Below, piece by piece: positions 1 through 9,507 of a stretch of DNA of 64,000 bases. A program made the translations under genes and the position numbers. Positions within the stretch are counted from its first letter, which is position 1. Each line of letters starts with the position of its first letter. Under the pieces are notes generated by a model. That model was not told the origin of the DNA and made no database searches. It saw nothing but the letters and a program-made list of their open reading frames with translations. This stretch comes from Cyanobium sp. CZS25K (lineage in GTDB: Bacteria; Cyanobacteriota; Cyanobacteriia; PCC-6307; Cyanobiaceae), in the NCBI GenBank assembly GCA_030373325.1, contig JAUCZB010000005.1, forward strand, positions 94,752 through 158,751. Direction: 5' to 3'.

Positions 1-2
1 TC

Positions 3-1946
3 GCCGATCCGGCCGATCCCAACCGCCTGCGGCTGCTGGCCGCCTCGCCCCTGCTCGGCTGGTCGTCCCGGCAGATCGCCGCCACCGAAGCGGGCGAATG
101 GAGCGAGCTGGCCGGCCAGCTGCAATCCCTGGCACGGGACCTCCCCCTGCATGGGCCGCTCGGGGTGCTCTCGCGGCTGGTGGACGGTGAAGGCCTGGCC
201 CGGCTCAGCGCCGGCGGCAGGCTGCTGGCGGATCTGCAGCAGGTGGCCGAACTGCTCCAGGAGCGGCTGCATGTGGAACGGCTCTCGCTGGTGGCCGCCG
301 CCGACTGGCTGCGGCGCCTGCGACTCGACCAGACCCGGGCCACGGGCACCATTCCGGAGTCCCACCAGGCCCACAGCGACAAGGTGGACGAGGCGGTGAC
401 CGTGATCACGGTGCACCGCAGCAAGGGACTGGAGTTCCCCGTGGTGATCTGCCCCTATCTCTGGGAGGCGGCCGGCACCCCCGCAGCCGGAGGGCACCGG
501 GCGGGCATCCGCTGGCAACCGCCCGGCAGCGGAGCGGCCCGCCTCGACCTCCACCTGTGTCCCTCCTGGGGCCAGGGCTGGCAGGCGCTCCGCCAGCACC
601 GGGACGCCGAGAGGGCCGAGCGGGAGCGGCTGGCCTACGTGGCCGTCACCCGGGCCCAGCACCTGCTGCTGCTCGCCTGGGCGCCGGCGAAGGGCCAGCA
701 GGCCAACCCCCTGTTCCCCTGGCTGTTTCCCGACGAGCCCCTGCCCGATCCCGATGACGATGGCCAGCTCGCAGGGCCTGGTGATGGGGAATGGCAGGCG
801 CGGCTGCTGGGGGAGATCGGGCGGCGTTCGCTGCACCTCGATCTGCACCAGGCCAGCGGGGAGCGGCCAGCCCAGCGCACGCTTCCGCCCCCGCCGGCAG
901 CGGTGGAGGCCCTGCACTGCGGACCGGTCCCCCTGCGTCGCCTCGACACCAGCTGGGGCCGCAGCAGCTACACCGCCTGGACCCGCGCCGCCCACGACGC
1001 CACGGTGTCGGTGGCGGCCCTCGACGAAGGGCGCGACACCAACGATCCCAGCCCGGCCGATGGGGCCCCGGCGACCCCGGCCGAAGATGCCCTGTGGCCC
1101 GAGCAGGGTCCCCTGGCCGGCTTCGCCCGCGGTGCGGCCGCCGGCGATTGCCTGCACCGCATGCTGGAGCAGCTCGACTATCGCCTTCCCACCGACGCCG
1201 AGGCCAACCGGGAGCTGGTGGAGCGGGAGCTGCGCCGGGCCGGCCTGGGGGACGGCCCCCCGGAGGCTCTCCTGGAGGGACTGGAGCTGGTGCGCCTCAC
1301 CCCCTTCGGCGGGGCGCTGGGATCCCTGCGGGTGGGCGATCTGGGGCCGGAGCGCCGGCTCAACGAGATGAACTTCGATCTCACCCTGGGCCACGCCAGG
1401 GCCGCGGATCTGGCGACGGCCTTCGCCGAGCACCCCGGCGGCGCCTTCGGGGCCGCCTATGCCGAGACGGTGGCGGCCCTGCCGGTGGCCAGCCGCGGCT
1501 TCCTCACCGGGTCGATCGACCTGATCTTCACCGCCTCCGGCTCCGATGGGGAGGAGCGTTGGTGGGTGGCGGACTGGAAAAGCAACTGGATCGGCCGGCG
1601 GGACGGCGAGGGCAGGCCCCTGGCCTGCGGTCCCCGCCACTACGGCCAGGAGGCCATGGCCGCCCTGATGGCCCACAGCCACTACCCCCTCCAGGCCCAC
1701 CTCTATCTGGTGGCGCTGCACCGGTACCTGGGCTGGCGCCTGCCGGCCTATGCGCCCGAACGGCATCTGGGGGGGTACGCCTATGTGTTCCTGCGGGGTG
1801 CCCCCGGGGCAGCTGGGGCGGAGGCCCTGCCTGGGGCGGTGCCGGGCATGTTCGTGGAACGCCCGCCTCTGGCCAGGGTCCTGGCCCTCGATGGGGCCCT
1901 GGGCCGGCATGGCGAGGCCGACAACGGGGAGGGAGGGGAGCCATGA
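3..1946 (+). CDS. recB: RecB-like exodeoxyribonuclease V beta subunit (5'-truncated by window edge)
   Basis: Frame 3 is open from the window start (ADPADPNRLRLLAASPLLGWS...). UvrD/RecB motifs VITVHRSKGLEFPVVICPYLW and ERLAYVAVTRAQHLLLLAW; C-terminal nuclease motif GSIDLIF...WWVADWKSNW. Confidence 0.93.
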   Translation, partial: ADPADPNRLRLLAASPLLGWSSRQIAATEAGEWSELAGQLQSLARDLPLHGPLGVLSRLVDGEGLARLSAGGRLLADLQQVAELLQERLHVERLSLVAAADWLRRLRLDQTRATGTIPESHQAHSDKVDEAVTVITVHRSKGLEFPVVICPYLWEAAGTPAAGGHRAGIRWQPPGSGAARLDLHLCPSWGQGWQALRQHRDAERAERERLAYVAVTRAQHLLLLAWAPAKGQQANPLFPWLFPDEPLPDPDDDGQLAGPGDGEWQARLLGEIGRRSLHLDLHQASGERPAQRTLPPPPAAVEALHCGPVPLRRLDTSWGRSSYTAWTRAAHDATVSVAALDEGRDTNDPSPADGAPATPAEDALWPEQGPLAGFARGAAAGDCLHRMLEQLDYRLPTDAEANRELVERELRRAGLGDGPPEALLEGLELVRLTPFGGALGSLRVGDLGPERRLNEMNFDLTLGHARAADLATAFAEHPGGAFGAAYAETVAALPVASRGFLTGSIDLIFTASGSDGEERWWVADWKSNWIGRRDGEGRPLACGPRHYGQEAMAALMAHSHYPLQAHLYLVALHRYLGWRLPAYAPERHLGGYAYVFLRGAPGAAGAEALPGAVPGMFVERPPLARVLALDGALGRHGEADNGEGGEP

Positions 1947-3607
1947 GGGACCCCGTCCAGCCCCCCCAGCCCTGGGTCGGAGCCCTCGCCCTCAGCCTGG
2001 CCGAGGCCCTGCCACGTCTGTACGGGACCCCTCGCGATCCCCTGGTCGATGAACTGATCGCCGCCCTCACCGCGGCCCTGGTCCGTGGGGAACTGGAGCT
2101 GGACCTGCACGGGCCGAAACCGGCCGAGCTGAGCGAAGCCTCCTGGCCGGAGGGCCACCGCCGGGCCCTGGAGGCGTCTCGGCTCTGCAGCGATCCGGAG
2201 GCCCCCCTGGCCCTGGAGCAGGGACGGCTGCAGTGGCGCCGCTGGCAGCGGCAGCGGCTGGAGGTGATCAACGCCCTGGTCGGCCGCGCCGGAACCCTGG
2301 CGAGCGGGGCTGCCGATGCGGTGTGTGGGGCCGCCGATGCGGGGAGTGGGTCCCGGGAGGTCCCCGGCACGGAGGGCCTCGATGCCCGGCAACGCCAGGC
2401 GGTGACGGCCGTGCTCGGCCACGGGCTGGTGCTGCTGGAGGGGGGACCCGGCACCGGCAAGACCAGCACGGTGGCAACCATGATCGCCGCCCACCGGGCC
2501 CGGGAGCCCGGCGCCCGGGTCCATCTGGCGGCACCCACCGGAAAGGCGGCGGGCCGGTTGCGGGCCGCGACCGGGGGCACCCTGCCCTGCACGACCCTGC
2601 ACCGGCTGCTGGAAAGCCGCGGCAACCGTTTCGGCCGGCACCGGGGCCGGCCCCTTGACCTCGATCTGCTGGTGGTGGATGAGGTCTCGATGGTGGACCT
2701 GGGCCTGATGGGCGCCCTGCTGGAGGCCCTCCCCGACAGCTGTCGGCTGGTGCTGGTGGGTGATCCGGCCCAGCTGCCCCCGATCGCCCCTGGGGCCGTG
2801 CTCCAGGAACTGCAACGTCCAGAGCATCGGCGTCAGCTCGGGGGCGCCGCCATCACCCTGACCACCACCTATCGCAACGCCGGGGCCATCGCCGCTGTGG
2901 CCAGCGCGCTGCGCCGGGAGCTGACCGCCGCGCCCGCCGCGATGGGGGCGGATCCGATCGCCGGGATCCGGCCCCTGCTGCTGGCACTGGAGAGCGGCGA
3001 CAACCTGCGCTGGCGCCCCTGCTCGCCGCGGGTCCTGCCGGCGGAGCTGCTGGCGCGGCTGCGCCGCCACCAGGCCTCACTGGCCAGGCTGGCGGGACGC
3101 TGCCGGCCCGGATCCTCCCGGGGCTGCCGGGAGCTGCTGGCGGAGCGGGACCGCCTGCTCGTGATGGCCCCCCAGCGCCAGGGTCGCTGGGGCCTGGAGG
3201 CGATCCATCGGACGCTGCTGGGGGAGCGACTGGACAGTGACCTGCAGGACCTCCCCCCGGGCACCCCCGTGCTCTGCCGTCGCAACCTGCCGGAACTGGA
3301 CCTGGCCAACGGGGATGTGGGGTTGCTCGTGGGAGGGCCAGGGCCGTCGTCCCGGCTGCTGTTCGGGGACGGGGACGGAGAAGTGATCTGGATCCATCCC
3401 GGCCAGCTGGCCGGGGCGGCCGAACCCGCCCTGGCGCTCACGGTGCACAAGGCCCAGGGCAGCGAAGCCGAGGAGGTGATCGTGCTGCTGCCCAGCGCCG
3501 GATCCCGGGATGGACGGCTGCTCTACACCGCCGTGACCCGGGCGCGAAAGGGGGTCCTCCTCCTCACCGATGCGGAGAACGAGCCGTCGGTCGGGGGCGC
3601 GGCGTAA
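1943..3607 (+). CDS. recD: RecD-like exodeoxyribonuclease V alpha subunit / AAA helicase
   Basis: ATGA overlap with recB stop; Walker A LEGGPGTGKTSTV; DEVSMVDLGLM; VHKAQGSEAEEVIVLLP; YTAVTRARKGVLLL. Confidence 0.93.
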   Translation: MRDPVQPPQPWVGALALSLAEALPRLYGTPRDPLVDELIAALTAALVRGELELDLHGPKPAELSEASWPEGHRRALEASRLCSDPEAPLALEQGRLQWRRWQRQRLEVINALVGRAGTLASGAADAVCGAADAGSGSREVPGTEGLDARQRQAVTAVLGHGLVLLEGGPGTGKTSTVATMIAAHRAREPGARVHLAAPTGKAAGRLRAATGGTLPCTTLHRLLESRGNRFGRHRGRPLDLDLLVVDEVSMVDLGLMGALLEALPDSCRLVLVGDPAQLPPIAPGAVLQELQRPEHRRQLGGAAITLTTTYRNAGAIAAVASALRRELTAAPAAMGADPIAGIRPLLLALESGDNLRWRPCSPRVLPAELLARLRRHQASLARLAGRCRPGSSRGCRELLAERDRLLVMAPQRQGRWGLEAIHRTLLGERLDSDLQDLPPGTPVLCRRNLPELDLANGDVGLLVGGPGPSSRLLFGDGDGEVIWIHPGQLAGAAEPALALTVHKAQGSEAEEVIVLLPSAGSRDGRLLYTAVTRARKGVLLLTDAENEPSVGGAA

Positions 3608-4005
3608 GGGTTCTTCATTTGTCGCCACAACGGGCAATGTGTCTACGAAAAGTGAACCCCCGCTGGTGCGACTTTCGCCCCTGATCCATACTTCGTCCAT
3701 CGGCGCGGCACCCCCGGGCCGAACTCACCGGACCTCCTGCTCCAATAGTCTCCACCCCTGGGATATCTCCCCTCCGGGAGCCCCTTCATTCCTCCAGCCC
3801 CACTTGAGGAATACCCTGCTGCATCGTTACGAAGGACCGTCCCGGCCAGACCGGAACCGGCCCGTCAGGTGCCCCGAGGTCAAAAGGGACAACCCCTTGG
3901 ATTCCCTGGCCCCAGGTGGTTCCGGTCAGTCTTTTTCCCAACCGACACCCATCGCTCCGCCATCGGCGGTTGTCTACCAACCTGACGCCCGTGGAGCTCA
4001 TCTCG

Positions 4006-4368
4006 ATGGCTGAGCGGGTCCACCGGCCCTGGGGATGGTTCGAGACCCTGGCGACGGGCCCCGGCTACCTCGTCAAACGCCTCCGCCTCACGGCGCATCA
4101 GCGCATCAGCCTCCAGCGTCATCAGCAGCGCAGCGAACACTGGGTGGTCGCCGCCGGCGAAGGGGTGATGGAGGTCGACGGTGCCTGCATCGCCGCCGCA
4201 CCCGGCGTCACCCTTCTGGTTCCCCGGGGCGGCCTGCATCGGGCCACGGCGGGGGCCACCGACCTGGAGATCATCGAGGTGCAGCTGGGCGAGGAGCTGC
4301 GGGAGGAGGACATCGAGCGGTTCGACGACGATTACGGACGGGTGGTAAAGTCTCGTTTCAACCTTTGA
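4006..4368 (+). CDS. Cupin, mannose-6-phosphate isomerase type II C-terminal-like
   Basis: ERVHRPWGWFETLATGPGYLVKRLRLTAHQRISLQRHQQRSEHWVVAAGEG...VPRGGLHRATA...IEVQLGEELREEDIERFDDDYGR. The ORF is open from 3916; ATG 4006 is the best start. Confidence 0.88.
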   Translation: MAERVHRPWGWFETLATGPGYLVKRLRLTAHQRISLQRHQQRSEHWVVAAGEGVMEVDGACIAAAPGVTLLVPRGGLHRATAGATDLEIIEVQLGEELREEDIERFDDDYGRVVKSRFNL

Positions 4369-4392
4369 GCAAGGGCAAGGCAGCCCGGGTGC

Positions 4393-6363
4393 ATGGCACC
4401 CATTTCCCACGGTCCGCTGCCGGCCTGCGTTGAAGGATTCACCAGGCTCCAGCAACCCGTGACCCAGATCATTGACGGCAGCACCATGACCGGTGCGGCC
4501 GATACCCAGGCGGCCATCGAGCAGCCTCGCGAGGACGGACTGTTCTCGTCCAACGCCACCACCGAGGACGGCGCCGCCGAACCTGACCTTGCCGAAGCCA
4601 TCGCTTCCGCTGACCCGGAGGCGGGTCTGGACGCCGGCCCGGACAACGAAGCTCCCGAGCAGGAAAAGGCCCTTCCCGTCAGCGCCTTCGCCGCCTTCGG
4701 CCTGCGCCAGGAACTGCTCGACGGCCTGGCGGCCATCGGATTCGAGGAACCCTCCCCGATCCAGAAAGCCGCCATTCCCGAGCTGATGCTCGGCCGCGAC
4801 CTGGTGGGTCAGGCCCAGACCGGCACCGGCAAGACGGCGGCCTTCGGCCTGCCCCTGCTGCAGCGCCTCGATCCCGGCCAGCGCACCCCCCAGGTGCTGG
4901 TGCTCACCCCCACCCGCGAACTGGCGATGCAGGTGGCGGAGGCCTTCAACAGCTATGCGGCCTGCATGAAGGGCGTCAAGGTGCTGCCGATCTACGGCGG
5001 CGCCGATTTCCGTGACCAGATCCAGCACCTGCGCCGTGGCGTGCAGATCGTGGTGGGCACCCCCGGCCGGGTGATGGATCACATGCGGCAGGGCACCCTC
5101 GATCTCTCCGGTCTGCGCAGCCTGGTGCTGGACGAGGCCGATGAGATGCTCCGCATGGGCTTCATCGACGATGTCAAGTGGGTGCTCGAGCAGCTCCCCG
5201 CCGAGCGTCAGGTGGTGCTGTTCTCCGCCACCATGCCCTCGGAGATCCGCCGCATCTCCCAGAACCACCTCAAGGACCCGGCCGAGGTCACCATTCGCCA
5301 GAAGGCCGCCGACGGCCGTCGCATCCGCCAGCGGCACCTGGTGGTGAACGGGCCCCAGAAGCTCGAAGCCCTCGAACGGGTGCTGGAAGCCGAGGGCAGC
5401 GAGGGAGTGATCATCTTCGCCCGCACCAAGGCCATCACCCTCACGGTGGCCGAGTCCCTCGAGCAGCACGGCTACGACGTGGCGGTGCTCAACGGCGACG
5501 TGCCCCAGACCCAGCGGGAGCGCACGATCGAGCGTCTGCGCGATGGCCGCGTCAACGTGCTGGTGGCCACCGACGTTGCGGCCAGGGGCCTCGATGTCGA
5601 CCGCATCGGCCTCGTCATCAACTACGACATCCCCTTTGACGGCGAGGCCTACGTGCACCGCATCGGCCGCACCGGACGGGCGGGCCGCAGCGGTGAGGCG
5701 ATCCTGTTCCTCACACCGCGGGAACGGCGCTTCCTCGGCGGGCTGGAGCGGGCCGTGAACCAGCCGATCGAAGTGATGGAGGTTCCCGGCAACGCCAGCA
5801 TCAACCAGCACCGCCTCGACCGGCTGCGCCAGAAACTCACCACCACCCTGCAGCAACCGGTCTGCAATCCGGAGGAGCGGGCCCTGCTGGCCGAGATCCT
5901 GCAACGGGTGGCCCAGGAGCAGTCCTGCAGCCCCGACCAGCTGGCCCTGGCCGCCCTGGAACTCGGGCTGGGCGGCAAACCCCTGCTGCTGCAAGGCGAA
6001 GAGCGCTGGGGTCAGTCCCGTTCCGGCACCCCTACCAGGGACCGTGATCGGGATCGGGAGCGGGGCGGGGAGCGCCGGCCGTTCAACGATCGCCACCAGG
6101 AACGCAGCGAAGACGGCCCCGAAGACAACATGGAGCGATTCCGCATCGAGGTGGGCTGGCGGGATCGGGTCAAGCCCGGCAACATTGTTGGCGCCATTGC
6201 CAACGAATCCGGCCTCGCCGGTCGGTCGATCGGGAAAATCCGCATCTTCGATGCCCACAGCACCGTCGACCTTCCCAAGGGCATGCCGGACGATGTCTTC
6301 GCCGACCTTCGTCGCCTTCGGGTGATGAACAAGGAACTTCAGATTTCCCGTCTGGGCTCCTGA
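4393..6363 (+). CDS. DEAD-box ATP-dependent RNA helicase with C-terminal DbpA-like RNA-binding domain
   Basis: AQTGTGKTAAFGLP, PTRELAMQ, VLDEADEML, SATMP, ATDVAARGLDV, HRIGRTGRAGRSG; C-terminal FRIEVGWRDRVKPGNIVGAIANESGLAGRSIGKIRIFDAHSTVDLP. Confidence 0.95.
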   Translation: MAPISHGPLPACVEGFTRLQQPVTQIIDGSTMTGAADTQAAIEQPREDGLFSSNATTEDGAAEPDLAEAIASADPEAGLDAGPDNEAPEQEKALPVSAFAAFGLRQELLDGLAAIGFEEPSPIQKAAIPELMLGRDLVGQAQTGTGKTAAFGLPLLQRLDPGQRTPQVLVLTPTRELAMQVAEAFNSYAACMKGVKVLPIYGGADFRDQIQHLRRGVQIVVGTPGRVMDHMRQGTLDLSGLRSLVLDEADEMLRMGFIDDVKWVLEQLPAERQVVLFSATMPSEIRRISQNHLKDPAEVTIRQKAADGRRIRQRHLVVNGPQKLEALERVLEAEGSEGVIIFARTKAITLTVAESLEQHGYDVAVLNGDVPQTQRERTIERLRDGRVNVLVATDVAARGLDVDRIGLVINYDIPFDGEAYVHRIGRTGRAGRSGEAILFLTPRERRFLGGLERAVNQPIEVMEVPGNASINQHRLDRLRQKLTTTLQQPVCNPEERALLAEILQRVAQEQSCSPDQLALAALELGLGGKPLLLQGEERWGQSRSGTPTRDRDRDRERGGERRPFNDRHQERSEDGPEDNMERFRIEVGWRDRVKPGNIVGAIANESGLAGRSIGKIRIFDAHSTVDLPKGMPDDVFADLRRLRVMNKELQISRLGS

Positions 6364-6395
6364 TTCCCTCCCCGGCGCACCCAACGCTCCCTCCC

Positions 6396-6719
6396 ATGCC
6401 ACGCCAGCATCGGCCCCATCTGCGCCCCTCCCGATTCCTGCCAGGACCGCTCGGGCTGATCCTCAGCCTCGTGGCCCTGGCGACTGTCGGGGGCCTGGAG
6501 CGCAGGGCGGAGGCGGCCTCCGGCCCCATCCTCGAGGTGGTGCGCTCCATCTGCCTCTCCGCCTTCGAGACGGAACTGGCCCAGTCCGGCAAGACAGCAC
6601 CTGACGGCATGGCCCATTTCGCCTGCAACTGTGTGGCCGATCGCATCTCCAGCGGGAGCAGCATCGCCTCGGCCCGCAGCAGCTGCCGGGCCGCCACCAC
6701 CCAGCGCTACCCGATCTGA
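6396..6719 (+). CDS. Small exported hypothetical protein
   Basis: N-terminal hydrophobic stretch GLILSLVALATVGGLERRAEAA followed by a short Cys-containing domain. Confidence 0.6.
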   Translation: MPRQHRPHLRPSRFLPGPLGLILSLVALATVGGLERRAEAASGPILEVVRSICLSAFETELAQSGKTAPDGMAHFACNCVADRISSGSSIASARSSCRAATTQRYPI

Positions 6720-6730
6720 TCGGGTAGCGC
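6704..6730. terminator. Near-perfect palindrome between convergent genes, possible bidirectional terminator
   Basis: GCGCTACCCGAT-CTG-ATCGGGTAGCGC: 12-bp perfect stem, 3-nt loop, overlapping the stop codon of 6396..6719. No strong T tract. Confidence 0.5.
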
Positions 6731-6759
6731 CCCAGTCATCGTCCAGGTGAACAGAGCCC

Positions 6760-6963
6760 TCAGGCGCACATGCGGGTGACCTCCTCAGAGGCCATCATCT
6801 GGAGCTCGCTGACCGTGAGCTGCTCCACGGCGGAGATCAGGTTCATCTGGACATCGTGACTCTCGTTCGCCACAAGAACCTGGAGCAGGTCGAACAGATC
6901 CTGGGAACCGAGCTCTCCATCCTCACGCCAGGCGAGGCTCCACGGAACAGGGGCCATTTTCAT
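6760..6963 (-). CDS. Small hypothetical protein
   Basis: MKMAPVPWSLAWREDGELGSQDLFDLLQVLVANESHDVQMNLISAVEQLTVSELQMMASEEVTRMCA; plausible composition, convergent to 6396..6719. Confidence 0.5.
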   Translation of the reverse strand: MKMAPVPWSLAWREDGELGSQDLFDLLQVLVANESHDVQMNLISAVEQLTVSELQMMASEEVTRMCA

Positions 6964-7243
6964 GGGATCAACTGGATCAGGGTTTGCTGACAATGGAGCG
7001 ACCTGCCCGGGGAGGTCAGAAATTTTTGTTTTCCTTCGCATCTGCTTCAAACTTCTCCATGGGTGCACGGGCCACGGTTGTAGGCTTCGAAGAGTTCCAT
7101 GCCGCTCTGGCTCCCTTCGGCACGCATCGCCGGCTCAGGCCCACCAGAACCGGACCCTCCCCTGGGAACGTTCTGAGCTCCATGCCGCCTGCATCCCCTG
7201 GGATTCCCGACACCGGAGGAATCCGTTCCAGCTTTTTCATTGA

Positions 7244-7666
7244 ATGACCATCTACGTCGGCAACCTCTCGTTCCAGGCCGAACGCGAGGACCTTCTCGAT
7301 CTCTTCGGCCAGTACGGGGAGGTCCGTCAGTGCAGCCTTCCCCTCGACCGTGAGACCGGCCGTAAGCGCGGCTTCGCCTTCATCGAACTCGCCGACGATG
7401 CCTCCGAGCAGAAGGCCATTGACGACCTTCAGGACGTCGAGTGGATGGGCCGGATGATCCGCGTCAACAAGGCCACACCCCGTGAAGGCGGCGGTGGTGG
7501 TGGCGGTGGACGCACCGGTGGGGGCAGCTACGGCGGCGGTGGCGGCCGCTCCGGTGGCGGCGGCGGCTACGGCGGCGGTGGTGGCCGCTCCGGTGGCGGT
7601 GGCGGCTACGGCGGTGGTGGTGGTGGTGGTGGTGGCTACGGCGGCGGCGGCGGCAATCGCTGGTGA
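7244..7666 (+). CDS. Glycine-rich RRM RNA-binding protein (cyanobacterial Rbp type)
   Basis: RNP2 IYVGNLSF and RNP1 RKRGFAFIEL; C-terminal Gly/Tyr/Arg/Ser repeats (GGGGGYGGGGGRSGG)n. Confidence 0.93.
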   Translation: MTIYVGNLSFQAEREDLLDLFGQYGEVRQCSLPLDRETGRKRGFAFIELADDASEQKAIDDLQDVEWMGRMIRVNKATPREGGGGGGGGRTGGGSYGGGGGRSGGGGGYGGGGGRSGGGGGYGGGGGGGGGYGGGGGNRW

Positions 7667-9492
7667 ACCCGGCGGCGGCCATGGCCGTTGAGGGCGCGGG
7701 CGCGCCAACCTCGTCAACTCCAGGCCTCCGGCGTCTGCTGCGCAGCCTGCGGCCCCACCGCGGGCTGGTCTGGCTGGCCGGCACCTGCTCCGTTCTCAAC
7801 AAACTCTTCGACCTGGCGCCACCGGTGCTCATCGGCCTGGCGGTCGATGTGGTGGTCCAGCAGCGCACCTCCTGGCTGGCCGGGCTCGGTTTCACCACCG
7901 TGCCGGGCCAGCTCGGCGTGCTGGCAGTGCTCTCGTTCCTGATCTGGAGCGCCGAATCCCTCTTCGAGTACCTCTACGCCCTGCTCTGGCGGCGCCTGGC
8001 CCAGACCGTGCAGCACGAGCTGCGCATCGAGGCCTACGACCATCTCCAGCACCTGGAAATGGGATTTTTCGAAGCCGGCAGCAGCGGACGCCTGCTCACG
8101 GTTCTCAACGACGACATCAACCAGCTGGAGCGCTTCCTCGACCAGGGAGCCAACGAGATCCTGCAGCTCATCACCACCGTGCTGGCGGTGGGAGGCGCCA
8201 TGCTGGTGCTCTCCCCGGCTGTGGCGGGCGTCTCCTTCCTGCCGATTCCGTTGATCCTCTGGGGGTCCCTCCGCTTTCAACGGCGCCTGGCCCCCCGCTA
8301 CCGGGAGGTGCGCGAACGGGCCGGTGACCTGGCCAGCCTCCTGAGCAACAATCTCGGCGGCATGCTCACCATCAAGAGCTACGCCGCCGAGGAATGGGAG
8401 AAGCAACGGCTCATCGACCAGAGCCAGGCCTACCGCGCCAGCAACGGCCGGGCCATCCGCCTGTCGGCCGCCTTCATCCCCCTGATCCGCTTCGCCATCC
8501 TCTTTGCCTTCATCGCCATCCTGGTGATCGGCGGACTGCAGGCCTGGAGCGGCGCCATCGCCATCGGCACCTACAGCTTTCTGGTCTTCATCACCCAGCG
8601 GTTGCTCTGGCCTCTCACCACCCTCGGCCGCACCCTCGACGACTACCAGCGGGCCATGGCCTCCACCCACAGGGTCATGGATCTGCTGGACACCCCCATC
8701 GCCATCCCCAGCGGCAGCCGGCCGCTGCCCCTCGCCGCCGTCCGCGGTCATATCCGCTTCGAGCGGGTCGACTTCGCCTACGCCGGCCGCGAAAGGCTTC
8801 TCGAAAACTTCCATCTGGAGGTCCCCGCCGGCGCCACCCTGGGCATCGTCGGGTCCACCGGCTCCGGCAAGAGCACGATCGTCAAGCTGCTGCTGCGGCT
8901 CTATGCCATCCAGGCGGGCCGGATCCTGCTGGACGGGGTGGCGATCGAGGAGTTGTCCCTGCAGGACCTGCGCCGGGCCATCGGCCTGGTGAGCCAGGAG
9001 GTGTTCCTCTTCCACGGCACCGTGGCTGAGAACATCGCCTACGGCAGCTTCGGCGCCAGCCCCGCCGCCATTGAAAGGGCCGCCGGCCTGGCCGAGGCGG
9101 CCGGATTCATCCACGACCTGCCCCAGGGTTACGACACCGTTGTGGGCGAGCGGGGGCTGCGCCTCTCCGGGGGCCAGCGGCAGCGCATCGCCCTGGCACG
9201 GGCGATCCTCAAGGATCCACCGCTGCTGGTGCTGGATGAGGCCACCGCCGCCGTCGACAACGAAACCGAAGCGGCGATCCAACGCTCCCTCGAGCGGATC
9301 ACCGCCGCACGCACCACCCTGGTGATCGCCCACCGGTTGAGCACGGTGCGCCACGCCGACCGCATCGTGGTGATGGAACGGGGACGAATCGTCGAGAGCG
9401 GCAGGCACGACGACCTGCTGGCGAGGAACGGGACCTACGCCACGCTCTGGCGGGTCCAGACGGGGCTGAGGCCGGAGGAAGCTCTGCGCTGA
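7663..9492 (+). CDS. ABC transporter, fused transmembrane and ATP-binding domains
   Basis: Six-TM N-terminus; Walker A GSTGSGKSTIVK; LSGGQRQRIALARA; LVLDEATAAVD; H-loop IAHRLSTVR. Alternative start ATG 7681. Confidence 0.93.
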   Translation: MNPAAAMAVEGAGAPTSSTPGLRRLLRSLRPHRGLVWLAGTCSVLNKLFDLAPPVLIGLAVDVVVQQRTSWLAGLGFTTVPGQLGVLAVLSFLIWSAESLFEYLYALLWRRLAQTVQHELRIEAYDHLQHLEMGFFEAGSSGRLLTVLNDDINQLERFLDQGANEILQLITTVLAVGGAMLVLSPAVAGVSFLPIPLILWGSLRFQRRLAPRYREVRERAGDLASLLSNNLGGMLTIKSYAAEEWEKQRLIDQSQAYRASNGRAIRLSAAFIPLIRFAILFAFIAILVIGGLQAWSGAIAIGTYSFLVFITQRLLWPLTTLGRTLDDYQRAMASTHRVMDLLDTPIAIPSGSRPLPLAAVRGHIRFERVDFAYAGRERLLENFHLEVPAGATLGIVGSTGSGKSTIVKLLLRLYAIQAGRILLDGVAIEELSLQDLRRAIGLVSQEVFLFHGTVAENIAYGSFGASPAAIERAAGLAEAAGFIHDLPQGYDTVVGERGLRLSGGQRQRIALARAILKDPPLLVLDEATAAVDNETEAAIQRSLERITAARTTLVIAHRLSTVRHADRIVVMERGRIVESGRHDDLLARNGTYATLWRVQTGLRPEEALR

Positions 9493-9507
9493 ACCCAGGG
9501 GCTTAGC

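Noticed and set aside
3880-6402. 840-aa minus-strand ORF antisense to the DEAD-box helicase
   Set aside because: High-GC shadow ORF; composition and lack of motifs versus the clear helicase on the + strand.
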